This document shows positions 46,178-58,727 of a DNA stretch of 64,000 nucleotides, piece by piece (position 1 is the first letter of the stretch; each line of letters starts with the position of its first letter). Under the pieces are notes generated by a model. The model was not told the origin of the DNA. It was given only the letters and a program-made list of their open reading frames with translations, and ran no database searches. The stretch covers positions 1 to 64,000 of the forward strand of contig JACAXG010000105.1 of NCBI GenBank assembly GCA_018881555.1. The letters are read 5' to 3'. The position numbers and the translations under genes are program-made. Source of the stretch: Amblyornis subalaris (Eukaryota > Chordata > Aves > Passeriformes > Ptilonorhynchidae).

Positions 46178-48152
46178 ACCTAAGTTGAAATAATTTGGTT
46201 TGGGGTGACCTCTCCTCCTTTTTTTTGCATAACATTTTGTCTTAGATCAATGATTAAATGTTTTAATTCTCTTTTTTGTCATCGTACTGAAAATAATTCT
46301 CCCCTCATATGCAGAAAACATGTATTTTTGAAAAGTGGTGGTTGCTTCATGTAAGCAGATATTCTTTTGCTAGCAATAAAAACCTCAATGGGGTGAGACT
46401 GGGTGATGGAGAAGGATATACAATGGAAAGAAAAGTAAATGAAAGGAAAAGAAAAATTGTTAAGAGTGAAAATGCAGACATTGCAGAGTTTCTTGCGTAT
46501 AAAATACCAGGTAACTATAAATGGAGGAATGCAATAGATGAACCTGAATGTGTCATAAGAAGCAATCTCAGTGACAGGAACGTATTAAAAAGCCTTTATA
46601 AAAGGAATCAATTACTTACCCTTTCACGAGATAAACTAAGACATGCATGAAAAGCACTTAGTGTCACACAGCCTCGATTCTAAGACAAAAGAAGGAAAAA
46701 GGAATTATTGGATTTGCTTAGTTTTTATTAAACCACTATGTATTTTTCTATTTTATTTTTTTCTGGTACTTGCATTATAGTTTAGTGGAATACGGGGCAG
46801 CTACAAAAATGAAGCAGCATGTAATACTTGAAAAATGCTTGGTAACATGTATTCCTTTGTTCTAATGCTTTCTGTCACAAAGGACTGCAAACACCTTTTG
46901 TGTTCTCATTACATTTCCTAAAGATTAAAAAATTATCTTGTTGGAACAGCTTGTTGTCCCATTGCAGTAAGGTTGAGAACTGGATATTTCAAAAGGAAAA
47001 ACAAAAAAAAGACACGCTACATGTTTCTTTCAGCATGATAGATGAAAAACCGAGTTCTTATCCAAGTGAGTTTATTCATGTCAATTTGATTTTTATAACT
47101 TAGTATTTTATAAGGTAATTGCATTTGTATTTTTGTTAGCATTTGTCGATTAGGCTTATGGCCTTGATCTAATCAGTAGGTATTTAAATATTCAAATGAT
47201 CTTATCAAAGTTACTTGAACTGCTTGTAAACTTTAGATTGAGAGGAAGAAACACTTGGGCTGGTCATAGCCCCTGTCCCAGCACAGTCATTCCGCAACAT
47301 GGAGAGAACAACTAGATTACTGTTTGCAGTTTCTTTCCAAAGCACTTAAGGTTAAATACTGCGAAATGTCTGAGTTTCCAATTATAAAGCTAGAGTTGGT
47401 GTTAGATTAAAACATTACATGCTTATTGAAAAAGGGATACAGAAAAATTGCTATTTATACATTCCTACGCTGTTTTATTTTTTCCTCATGCTTTTTATAG
47501 TTCACGATATTCTGAACTATAAAGTGAAAGGCTACACAAAGAACTTTGATTATATTGATGGTCATACACATAGAGCTATTTTAAGATGTTTATGGGTTTT
47601 ATTACTTCTGTTTTTACCATTATTGCTTCCTTCCTGAGTATTCACTCTGCTGTCTCTCACTGGTGCCCAAGGAGACCTGTAACCAACTATTTGCTGTTTG
47701 GTGCACCCTAACAAGAGAGTTGTCAGAAGTTAAATTCATGATACCTACAGCCTGAAACTTGTTTTGTCACTATCGACTGAGGAAGGACTAATGCAGATGT
47801 CTTTACGAGATTTATAGATTTGTGTTAATCTCTATCACTAGTGTTTCAAGATTTCTAAGAGTATAATATTTTCCTGATAACCAGAAAGTGGTTATTGCCT
47901 GTCACAGTTTGTAAACACCCTCCATTATCGCCTGTCATAGTCTGCACTTCAAATAGATTCAGTTTAATACTATAAACCAGTGAATTATAACACAAAGAGA
48001 TAGATCCTGAACTCGACTCTTCAGGTAATGAAATATAGTGTCATCTCAGCAGTGTTGTGATTAAGTGTGAATTCTTGTTAAAGCCATGACTTTACCAAAA
48101 AAGTGTCTTTTAAATTGTCAGTATATTTTGTGGCTAGCTTGTAGCTCAAAGT
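46178..48152. other. No gene seen
   Basis: AT-rich. A plus-strand frame of 113 codons (46,309-46,650) has ordinary-looking composition but no recognisable domain or splice context; treated as chance. Confidence 0.45.
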
Positions 48153-48310
48153 GCTGGTTTTACCACCAGCAGCGAAATTAAAGTCCAAATAAGCCAATCC
48201 CCTTCCTCTGCCCCTTTTGGTAAGGAAGGGACGATAAATGAGATTATGAGTTGAAATAACAATTTACTAAAACCACAATAACAACATCAGAATCATTAAG
48301 TTGTAGTCCA
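48153..48310 (-). mobile_element. LTR-like fragment
   Basis: It begins with a hairpin (tgctggt, tttacc, accagca) and carries the aacaatttactaaaa block shared with 27,511, read as an R/U5 end on the minus strand. The other end is not identifiable. Confidence 0.35.
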
Positions 48311-48682
48311 CTCTCCATGTGATGATTTTGCTTGAAGATAAAATTTCCCTATATGATGAAAGGTAATGCTGGGTTGGATACATAGTAAACTAAACAACAA
48401 TTTCCATTATAAAGCTTCACGCTAAAAAATATTTTTCAGGGAAGTAATTTAGGCAGATGGAGAATTGAATGTACAAAAAGGGCCAAATTCCTATTTTGAA
48501 AAAACCCATTTTTTCCTATTTTATATAATTCATAGTTTAAAAGGAAAAAAATGTGCATGTGTTTCTGGACATTCAGTTGATAACTACTTGAGATGGAAGC
48601 TGCAGTGTGATGTCATCTACTTGAAAAGTTTCTGGCCCCTACAACTACTTGCCCATTTCTGAAAATGATGTGAAATGTCCAT

Positions 48683-48706
48683 GACTTAACATCTGGATGT
48701 TAAGTC
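48683..48706. repeat. Perfect hairpin (11-bp arms, 2-nt loop)
   Basis: gacttaacatc, loop tg, then its exact reverse complement; pairing extends further with one mismatch. Confidence 0.93.
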
Positions 48707-49128
48707 GTGCCCAGTTAGTCACTGTTGCAGGAAAGATCGTCCATTGTTCACAGAGATAACACAGAAAGGGCATTTCCTTCCTTCCAGGCACAAATCTTCC
48801 CGGTATACAGTCCCTTCCATTCAGTTCTCTGCATGTGGATGGGTCATGTTACAAAGGAGATGAAAGGGACAGAAATGAAAAACTATATGGGATTTCTAAC
48901 ATGAGCGATGTCCCCCCATCGCTGTATTGCCCTTGGGACTAATATTACATCTTCTGGAAAACCTGATAATAATATTTTAGATTTCAGTTAGAAAATCCAT
49001 TTACCTGCCTCAGACTTTGTGTACTTCTATCATTGCAGTGTCAGAGTGCCTCCCAGGGGTTTAAAAGTAGAAATGGCAATGATTGACTGACGTTCCCAGC
49101 CTCAGGATAAAAATGCTGAGTTAACTGA

Positions 49129-49701
49129 TGTCATGGTTTAACCCAAGCCAGCAACTCAGTACCATGCAGCCACTCGCCTACCCCACTGCACATCCCCTCT
49201 GCCTCAGCAGGATGGGGAGGAGAATCAGAAAAAAGTAAAGCCTGTGGGTTAAGAACGGTTTAATAAATGAAACAACAACTACAACAACAACAACTTAATG
49301 AAAGGGGAGACAACAAAAACAGAGGAATAAAGCCCAAGAAGAAGAAGTGGTGCACAATACAGTTGTTCACCACCTGCTGATGGATGTCTGGCCTGTCCCT
49401 GAGCATTAATCCCAGTCAACTTCTCCCAGTTTATATACTGGGCATGATGTTTTGTGGTGTAGAATATCCCTTTGGCCATTTCAGGTCATCTGTCCTGGCC
49501 ATGCTCCCTCCCAGCTTCTTGTGCAGCTCCTCACTGGCAGAGCACAAGACAGTGAAAAGTCACTGACTTAGAGTAGGTACTACTTAGCAACAACTAAAAC
49601 ATCTGTGTATTATCAATATTACTCTTATACTAAAGGAAAAACACAGCACTGTACCAGCTACTGACAAGAAAATTAACACTATCCCAGCTGAAACCAGTAC
49701 A
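49129..49701 (-). mobile_element. Solo LTR, ERVL type (573 bp)
   Basis: Minus-strand ends TGTACTGGTTTCAGCTGGGA and AACCATGACA are hallmarks of avian ERVL LTRs. Flanks actga and tctga match at four of five bases. The TATA box CAGTATATAAAC lies near 49,433 on the minus strand. A 66-codon frame inside is chance. Confidence 0.9.
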
Positions 49702-50254
49702 TCTGATGAGTTTATTTTATTTTAATTACAATGATGCTTAAGTAGATGCATCCTCTGACAGGAAGCTGATCTAGGGAAAGAGTCTAAGTAGAGTTTTTGC
49801 TCATATCTGAGTGGTGAGCTTCTGCCGTGCTGCATCATCTATTAGCAATACTCCACTGGTTTGTGATTGTTTGGACTGCTTACTTTTTCTGCAGCAAACT
49901 GGTAACTTGATTTATTGCCTCATCTATTTCATTATACACACCTACCATTTCTATTTTTTGTGCCTTAAAGCTATTTTAGTGACAGTGTTGCTGTGTACCT
50001 ACAGCAGAACAGAAATAACCTTCTGTAGTTATTTTTTAAAAAATATTTTCTGTCACTGTTTTTAAAAAAGTAGCTACCATTCTCCTGAAAGTCTCTTAGC
50101 CACATGCAACAGGAAGAGGTTCATCTGGGCAGGTGGGATACACATCTTTCTGCCTCTCCACTTCTAGTGGGAAGAAGAAATGCTTGAACCTCCACCACTG
50201 CCTGGAATATGAAATGCTTTGCAGTTTGAATTAACTTGGAAGGAGTAGATCATG
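49702..50254. other. No gene seen
   Basis: AT-rich spacer between the ERVL LTR and a CR1 fragment. Confidence 0.4.
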
Positions 50255-50470
50255 TAGAATCATAGAATAGTTTGGGTTGGAAGGGACCTTTAAAGGTCAT
50301 CTAGTCACACTTTCCCCTGCAGTGAGCAGGGATATCTTCAACTAGATCAGTTGCTCAGTGCCCCCTTCAACCTGACCTCGAATATTTCCAGGGATGGGAC
50401 ATCCACCACCTCTCTGGGCAACCCATCCCCGTGTTTCACCACCTTCATAGTAAGAAATTTCTTCCTTACC
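50255..50470 (-). mobile_element. CR1 LINE 3' fragment
   Basis: It starts at the CR1 tail read in reverse (agaatcatagaatagtttgg, then gttggaagggaccttt) and proceeds through the usual 3' blocks, ending near the aagaaatttcttccttacc segment. Minus orientation. Confidence 0.93.
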
Positions 50471-50828
50471 TTTGGTCTGAAGTAAGCATGTAGGTAAGCT
50501 CAGGAGACTTCAGCTATTTTGGAGTTACATTTCACACACTGTTATTCCAATATCATTAGCGCTATGTTTGAATTTTCTACAGTCTTCTTTTAAATTTGAT
50601 TATTGAGCTTAAACTGGCTTCAAATTCAAATCTGAATATTTTCACTCTCCGTGACTGTAAAGTGTATCTCTCTTTGGCTGTAAGTTGAGACAGTTTTTCA
50701 TTATTGTCTAGTGTGAGTCAGTAAACCAAAAGGGAACCACAAAAATATTTCTGAAGCAAATAGGAATTCTCTGTATCCATACCGATTGCTTAAATCTCCA
50801 GAGCATCTTATGAACAAACGTGTATTCC

Positions 50829-51140
50829 TGTAGCAATAAGGGGATGTAGACCGACGTGGAGACCTCAGACAGGTGCAAAAGGAGGGGCATTTATTGCAAA
50901 AATCCGGCCTTTTAAAGCTGTTAGCCTGTTATTAGTTTACATACTTTTAAGGCACAACAAATTAAGTTCAACCAACCACCACACACCACGATGTGAACAC
51001 GTGATGGTTATATAACTTGTTTTCTTGGCTGTAATTCAGCCGAGCCACCTTCCCACGGTCCTTTTCTACTGGCCTAAGTAACAGGCCTGAGCCATGATTT
51101 TACACGGCCTTCCTTTACAAAGCTTTACTTATAGGTGACA
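50829..51140 (-). mobile_element. Short solo LTR (312 bp) with perfect 6-bp duplication
   Basis: Plus-strand ends TGTAGCAATAAG and TAGGTGACA are flanked by identical tattcc (50,823-50,828 and 51,141-51,146). A minus-strand AATAAA lies near 50,891-50,896 and a TTATATAAC box near 51,010. The 6-bp duplication and short length suggest a class II family. Confidence 0.87.
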
Positions 51141-51146
51141 TATTCC

Positions 51147-53460
51147 CTACTGCAGACCTCTACCATGTAATGTTTAGCACGGTGTATTACAACTATGAAT
51201 ACAACCTGTATTCTAGAAGCAAAAATAGAGATTGTAGTAACTATGTGAGGCCAATACCAGGTCTATCTCTGAGGAACTGAATGGTTCATATAAGTAATTC
51301 TACAATAACATGTTATTCACGTCTAAGAAAGTGACAGTGCAATGTGCACCAAAACTTATTCTCCTTCTAATGACATGATGCAGTGGTAGAAGTGTACATG
51401 CCACTGATCCCTGCAGAAAAGGCTTAAAAGTCCACTGCATACTGCAGCACAGTAGCTAGCGATGATCTACTGAACGGCATCCAAGAAGAACCTGGAGAAA
51501 ATGGTGAGAAGTGCTCTTTACAGCAGTTCAGTGAAAGTTGTCTTCTTTGCAGGAAGATAAACCTTTTCAATTATGTTGGTAGCTGTAAGAGTTTAACATG
51601 GGCCCCAGTGGTGAGATTTTGCTCCAGAACTTGGTGCAATACAGAAGTTCCTATTTTAAAAAATTCTGTACCTTTCTCCCCTTCACCTACACTAAGGGCT
51701 GGGTTTTTTTTTTTCAATTGAAACATTAGCAATTTACATAGCAATAAATGTGAAAAAACCCTGAGATTTAAAGCTCGATTGGTGCTGATTCTGTAATAAA
51801 AGCGTAGAAATATTTCCAAAAGGCAATTTCTTCACCTATTTGATTTCCTCTTCTGTAACTGATTTGCAGTGATGACTTTACCAATTCTTATATTCATTGT
51901 GACCTTTATCCTTATACTCACTGAAAAAACTTTTCTTCTGTAGTATTTTTCTTTGTCATTGTTTTTATCTTCTTGTTATTATTATACACTACGTTTAATA
52001 GTAAAGTATGTCCTCTGCAGGTTGACATAGATGACTGCAATGTTTCTTGTGCTTTTCCCCACGCTAATGCCTCTGTGTCATTTACCATCTCTTGGATGGG
52101 ATGATGCCACTTTTTGTTGTTGCCTCCACCTGTCTGAATTGTTTTTAGGAACTAGATTCTGACAGGGACTGCAAGTTTATGAATTGTTTCTTCTGAAGGG
52201 CCATGTGTGACCTACAAGTTTCAGTGTTATCTGAGGATTTATAACATCTCTGTTGAGAACTGAATCAAGAATTTTAACTTCAGACCAGTAAGAAGCAATT
52301 TGGTTTGATAAAGTAGAGCTCAGATGTAGTAGGTACCAGCAGAACTGCATTACACAGACAATTTGCTATTAGACATCAAAGAGACATCCAAAGTGTTGCT
52401 GACAGAAGAAATTAAGGAGAGTGGGAGACATGCTCAGATTTCCTTCTAAAAATTATGCAAAAGCAGAGTGTGACCTGTTTCTGTAATTCACCACAGCAAA
52501 CTTTTGACTAGTCTATTTGATTAATACATTGCTTGCCACATTGGATGTGGTATGCCAAGTTTTTTCACAGTTAGGTTCTCAACTTTTGATGTTTTTGTAG
52601 CCAAGAATATTGTCTTACAGCGTTCATTTGTTTCTTCACAGAGTCTACCACTCTAGTTATTTATAGCATTGAAGCCCCAAAGTGATGCATATATTACATA
52701 CAAAGTGTAATCAAAGCCTGAGCACATCTAAGCAATATGGCCTGTTGTTTCATGTATTTGTCCAGTCTTGTCTGGATTCTGCTCTCACTGTACAAAAGTA
52801 AAATATCAGTGATGTCACTGGTGTTTTGGAGGTGGAAACTTGATGGTCCATGTAACATGGCAAAGTACAGTTATAGTTCAAAATCTACTCATTTTGCTGT
52901 TTTTCAGAACATACATAGGTAAGATATATATAATAACTGAAACATTTTTAGCCTTATTTCCTAATGAAAAAAAAAGCATATACAGCTGTCTCTTCTGTAT
53001 GTTCTTCTCTGCCTTCCTAGTAGCTTATGAAATTTTTTACCAAGGCTTAAATTTCAGACAAGAATTGAGATCCTAAGCATATTAAAATTCTTAAAAATCT
53101 GGTTATGATTGGTCTCTAAATAGAGGAGAGAGATCTCCATTACTGAGAGAAAGACTGATAACTTTTGTCTGGCAGCCCATGGGCAGCTTGAGGCTGGTGT
53201 CAGCCCACATGAGCCAGTGGGTGTGTGGAGTATGTCATGAGGTCTGTGGGAGGAGGCATGGGAAAGATTGGGGACACACAGAACTGTAAGAGACCATGGA
53301 TTGATGTACTCCTTGCTAGACAGATACTTGTTTATAGATGTTTCCTTCCAGTAGCCTCCTAAAATTTGGCCATATTCCTGGTTCAGTGACATCTGATGAC
53401 TACAAACTGCAATGGCTGTTGCCAGCTAAATTGTCTTCTGATCAAATGTATAACCTGTGA
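51147..53460. other. No gene seen
   Basis: AT-rich, no recognised repeat or exon. Confidence 0.45.
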
Positions 53461-53465
53461 GTCCT

Positions 53466-54139
53466 TGTCAGAGACTGAAATAGTTCATGCCTCAAACAGT
53501 GATATAAAGTTTTGCTCATTATAACAAAAAATGTATAAAGAAGCTACAACCAAAGAAACCTCCCTGAAGATGCCTGACTGGACTGCAAGTCAAACTGCTG
53601 AGATTACATAAAGGGAGAACCCATTGTTTAATCACCTCAAGTCTAGGGAGAAACAAGCAAAGCTGAAGGAGAGGAATGCATCCATAAGAGCCAAATGCAG
53701 CAGAGATTCTTCCCTGGCTGAGTTCAGGGTGGGGAGAGACCACAGCCCACAGAAGCTGATTTTCGCAAAAATCGCGGTATGAAAACTTCAAAGACAATGG
53801 CAAACTTGCCACCCCCGGGAGGGGGGTGCCTGGATTTCCCTACCTAGCCTGAATGTGTATTAACCCATGGAATTCTACATTTTGTGGGGACCTTCGCTGC
53901 CACGAAGATGGAAAGGATCAATGGAACATTGATTGGGATCCATGGAGTGGTGATGTTTTCTTTAATCTGTCTCTCTTTGTCCCCCCGCCTCTTTTTTCTA
54001 TTTCTTTCTCTTCCTTCTTCTCTCTCTCTCTCTCATATCTACTATCAGATAAAATCCATACTATTGACACTGGCATATGGTCTTGTTTGCACCTTAATTC
54101 AGACAGAGAAATTTCTAAATTATTTTAATACCCTTAACA
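53466..54139 (+). mobile_element. Solo LTR, dispersed family copy 3 (674 bp, internally deleted)
   Basis: It starts TGTCAGAGACTGAAAT and ends CTTAACA, flanked by gtcct and gtgct (4/5 match). It lacks about 250 bp present in the copies at 2,225 and 9,998 between the bases near 53,750 and 53,790, but keeps the CT-rich run and the ATAAAAT signal. Confidence 0.83.
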
Positions 54140-54787
54140 GTGCTCAGTGATGGCACTCTGGAGCCCAGCTGGAACATCAGGTGGTCTCCTGAATTGTGAT
54201 GGGGCACATAGGATGAGGGCAGCTGCTGACTGCCATGGCTGGAGACAGAGTGGCAGCAGTTGTAGGGCAGCTGATGCAGCTTAGATTATTCTCTGAGGAT
54301 ATGGCATAGAGATACCAACTCACTGTGAAGTTAAACTTTAATTCTGGTCGCTGGTGTGAAGAGAATTCATAGGAAAAGACACACTGTCCAGAAGATCAGT
54401 CCTCAGTCACAGCATTTACAAGCTGACTATAGCTTGTGCTCTGTAAGCATGGTCCATAGCTAGTTGATTTGATAAGACTGATACAGGAGAGACACACATC
54501 CTCCTGAAAATTCAGCCAGTGAAAAACAGAGTAATCCAATGAAGAGTTCAGTCTGGGAAAAGTTCATGTTTAGATTTATCATTTTCATAAAAGAAACAAC
54601 CGGAGGAAAGAAAAGAGATAAAGAGTTGAGAACAACACTCTTCAGAACTGTTAAAATTTGGAAACAGGAAAAACAAACACATAATGAGGAGAAAAATTAT
54701 CTAGTTTTCTCATACTTTTATACCTCACTTAGAAAAATTAATTAATCTCATTGAGAAGTGCCTAATTGAATAGTACGTCTTTGTGGC
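54140..54787. other. No gene seen
   Basis: Short unique-looking spacer without features. Confidence 0.4.
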
Positions 54788-55150
54788 TGTTGTCCTGGGG
54801 TCGCTGATGAAATCACGGCACGGTCACGACCGAGAGTCGGTGAAAAGTGCATAAGTGGATTTATTTATTAATATAAAGACCTGTTTTATACCTTTAGTGT
54901 GCTTGAAAGTCATAAGGTCATTGGTTCCTCAGCCATCCACGTCTCAGGATGATTGGCCAGACTAGTGCAATGCCTTACTGAAAATATTGTGCTTTCGGTA
55001 TAATAACAAGTCCACAAGTGTATGATATGAAGAAGTGTCGTTAGAAAAACATCTCGCTGTTTACATAGCTTCTGTGAGAAAGGACAGCTTCTCACAGAGT
55101 GCAAAATGCTAGACAATTTCTCTGCTGGAAGCTTTTCAGCATCCACACAC
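54788..55150 (-). mobile_element. Probable LTR, right boundary uncertain
   Basis: On the minus strand there is an AATAAATAAAT signal near 54,858-54,868 followed by a GC-rich U5-like end closing in GGACAACA at 54,788. A start at 55,150 (TGTGTGG) or 55,228 (TGTTAAC) is possible. No clean target duplication was found. Confidence 0.45.
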
Positions 55151-58100
55151 CTTTTAAAACAAAACCTAAGTTCTTTTATGCCTTGGTTTGAAGATATGCC
55201 TCACAGATAAATCCCCACTTAGTTAACATCCATTGCCCTGTGATGATAACTTGATGAGTGGCTACCCATCTACACAGAGCTGCAACTCAGCATGCAAGTG
55301 ACAAATAATGAAAGAATCTAAGTGCTGGATTTTGGCTCAACATAAATGTTGCCTGGAGTTTGCAATAACAGTGCTGACAAAGCCTTGAAAATATCTGTGT
55401 AACGGCTCTAAATCAAGAGCTATAATAAATTTCAGGACAAAGTTCATTAGTTTAAGGGAATGAGCACAAAAAATAATAATAAGAAAGGCAAACTCTCTGG
55501 TAACAGATTAGAACTAAGGGCATAATCTTAGTTCTAGTTTTTAGTACTTCCCAAGACTGGAGGGGAACTCTGCAGCATTTTCTTATATATAACTGTGATA
55601 TGTTCAACAGTGAGAAAAAACTCATGCCACCATTTTCACTATTCCATGAATTGTCATAATCAGATTAATTTGTAAATTACTTCAGTGCTCCACACAGAGC
55701 CCCAAACAGGGTACAAGCTTTTATCACTGTAAAGGAGTAACGGATTTTCCGATGCAGACTTTGTGAGGCATTTATTGGAAATTTCTTTGTCTTTTATGAT
55801 TCTGTACATATGGGGTCATGTGACCTATTTTATTTGGCAATGTAGGAACTGCCTGCTGTTTTAGCTTCAGGAAGGAAATAGCTTTGACACAGATTATCTG
55901 TGAGAGCAACATGCCTTCTAAAAATGAAAGTATTTCCAAGGAAAGTTAGAAATAGACTGAGATTTGTAGAATAATATTGTAATACCCTATGGAAACCCAG
56001 ATAAGAGAATTCAAATTATGAGCATAATTGTTTTATTACTCAGTAATTAATACTTTAAAGGTAGTGGAAATAAATTATTTTTTTACTATTGCTAACTAAA
56101 TATCAAATTTTCTTTCCAGAGTCTATTCAATATTATTAAATTATTCTTTTGAATGATCTTGCACATTATATATATATATATAAAAACAACTAAAAATCCT
56201 TTCCTAGAAATAGTTTTCAAATAAAAAGAATTCTAAGGCTATCCTGTATACCTGCAGTATAAGTGAAGGAGTATCTTTTGAAATTTTTTAAGCTAGCTAA
56301 GATAAAACTTAGATAGAGGTACCTAGAAGCAATATATAAAGGTGTTGGTTTGTTGGTTTTTTTTTTAGAAAAAAAGAATGAACATAGTATTTTAGCAAAT
56401 GTTCATGTTAAATCTTGTAGTCAAATAATCACTAATTTCATTAAGCTCAGTGAATTGTTTTTTCTCTTTGTAATACCATCTATGTTATCTTTCGTATATT
56501 GAAAATGGAAAGAAAATCAGGATTCCTGCTTATAGATGTAGTGACAAAAATACTCCTGAAGGCTGACGTTAAGAGATTTCCAGTAATGAATGGCAAATAA
56601 ACACAAACCCCCCTAAAGTGGTGTCTGCAAATTCAGATTGCAAAAAAGAGGTTTGGGGTTTTTTTGCTTCTACTGTATAAACTTCAGAATAGTCATTAAT
56701 TTTGTGCTTCAAAGGCATATTAACGTTAGCAGAGATTTTTATTTCTGCTTATATATATTGGAAAGCCAAATATCACAATTAATCTTTCTCTAAGGTAAAA
56801 AAAAAAAGAATTTTTTTTCCAAACATTCATAACCTCTGTTTAAGTATCACAGTACTTTGGGAGGATGAGAATAAGCATTTTGTGGAGACACACATTGCTG
56901 ATAGTCATGGTAAGTGTGAACATGCAAACTTTCCCAGTTTCTAAATTTCCTAATTTTTAAACTTGAAAGTTGTAGAACCCTGGCCTTAATAAAAACAGAA
57001 ATTAACTATAAGTGATTTGTAAATCACAGCATACAGGTTACACTGCATGAAGAGCTGAGTTAGGCAAATCTATAAACGCCAATGTCCAGTAAATAACTAA
57101 GCAGAGTTTTCAGATATGTTCTTAGCAGTTTCTTGATTACATCATGTCAGATTCATTTTCAGGGATATAACTAGAACAAAACAAGTATATGGCCTCTCTA
57201 ATTTAGTTGATCTGTTCCCTCCCTGGTGCCTAATTGCTGTTAGAATAAGAAGGCATGATACATAATGAGGTATTGGAAAATATCTCCTCTGAGCTTTCCT
57301 ACAGATACTGGTATTTATTGAAATATGCTTTATGTTTTCTAAGTTATGTAGAAGTATCTTAGGAAGTACCTGGCCTCTATACCACTGCATACTGAATAAG
57401 TTTTACCTCGCAGAAGTACCCATGGAGTCTGATAATGAATGCATTATTGCTCTAAGCACACTTTAAAAGGAAGATCCAAAAATAGCCTCCATCTTTACCT
57501 GGAGTGACAGCTTTAATATTCAACACCTTTTTCTTTAACCTCACACTATTCTGTTCCTGCCACTGTTAATGTATGGACTTTATGTCTTCTGAAAAACTAA
57601 CAGCAATACTTTAAATAGTTTAAGTTTAGGAACACTTACCATATACCTTAAAAGAAATCATTTACCTTGTTTTAAATGAGCTACTGTACATTAATTGAAC
57701 AGTATTGTTGCTGGAGCCCTGAAAAACCTTTAAATATATTTTTCCTTAATTTTATGCCTAGCACTTCAAATATAAAATAGCACTGAAAGTATACTTTTCT
57801 ATAAATCAACAGAAATAGGACTGATTTTGAGGAAGATTTATATTCTCAGGGATCCACATCCTGTCATTTCAATTACTTCCCTGGGAAATGTGTTTCCAGA
57901 AAGATGGTTTAAATGGTTGACAGGCAAATATTTTTTGAAAAATGTAGACTAGTTGGACAATTCTTCTTTGTCATAGATATTCAGCTACTGTTCTCTACAG
58001 AGTGACATGCTTATAGGCATATTGCCCCATTTATAGTCTGGTGACAAAAAAAAAGCTTTTAAAACAAATTACAAATGTTGATATTATTTAGAAGATACTT

Positions 58101-58727
58101 TAATTTATCAAGAATTAATGTTAATGTAATTTCCTAGGGGAAACATAAACTGTGTTCCTGGGCTGGGTACTGATGGTGCTATTCACATGAATCAAATGAC
58201 TGTATGCTACAGTCATCTGTGGGTGGTTCTCAATTGTTCTGAAATAGAAACTGTATTGCTATATCTTTCTTTTCACTCTCCCTCTTCTGTGAGAATAGGA
58301 GGTCAACAGCTGAACTGAATTTTCCTTATTTGTCTTTTGTTTTGCTTCATTTCAGGCCCATGGGGCCTCTCCAAACATAGGGTGCATTTCCCTTGAAAGA
58401 ACATTACCTTGCTGAGCAATAGGCACCAGACTTTGCTAAATGTGTGTAACGTTTGCCTGTTAATGAAGAGCCATACGCAGTTCCCAGGAACTGTGGTTTA
58501 CTGACTAATGGAGTAGCCTCCTAGGCTAAATTAGGAATATATAGTTGGGTGCTACGGATACCCTTTTTTAATATTTTTATTCCTGCATTCACAAATCTCA
58601 TAGGAACTGGGACTCTCCTTTTGTCAGGCACTAGGTACTACATAGCACTTTGTAGTTGCTGCGCCTCATTAGCAGTGAAAGAAAAATGGACAAGGGTGCA
58701 GAAGAACAAGCTCATGAAGTTAAGGTT
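55151..58727. other. No gene seen (long AT-rich interval)
   Basis: About 3.5 kb without a supported exon or repeat; contains one hairpin at 55,509-55,536 and an (AT)n run near 56,168-56,181. Confidence 0.5.
55509..55536. repeat. Perfect hairpin (10-bp arms, 8-nt loop)
   Basis: tagaactaag and cttagttcta flank ggcataat. Confidence 0.9.

Noticed and set aside
46309..46650. 113-codon plus-strand frame
   Set aside because: No recognisable domain, no splice or promoter context, and comparable frames occur throughout the AT-rich DNA.
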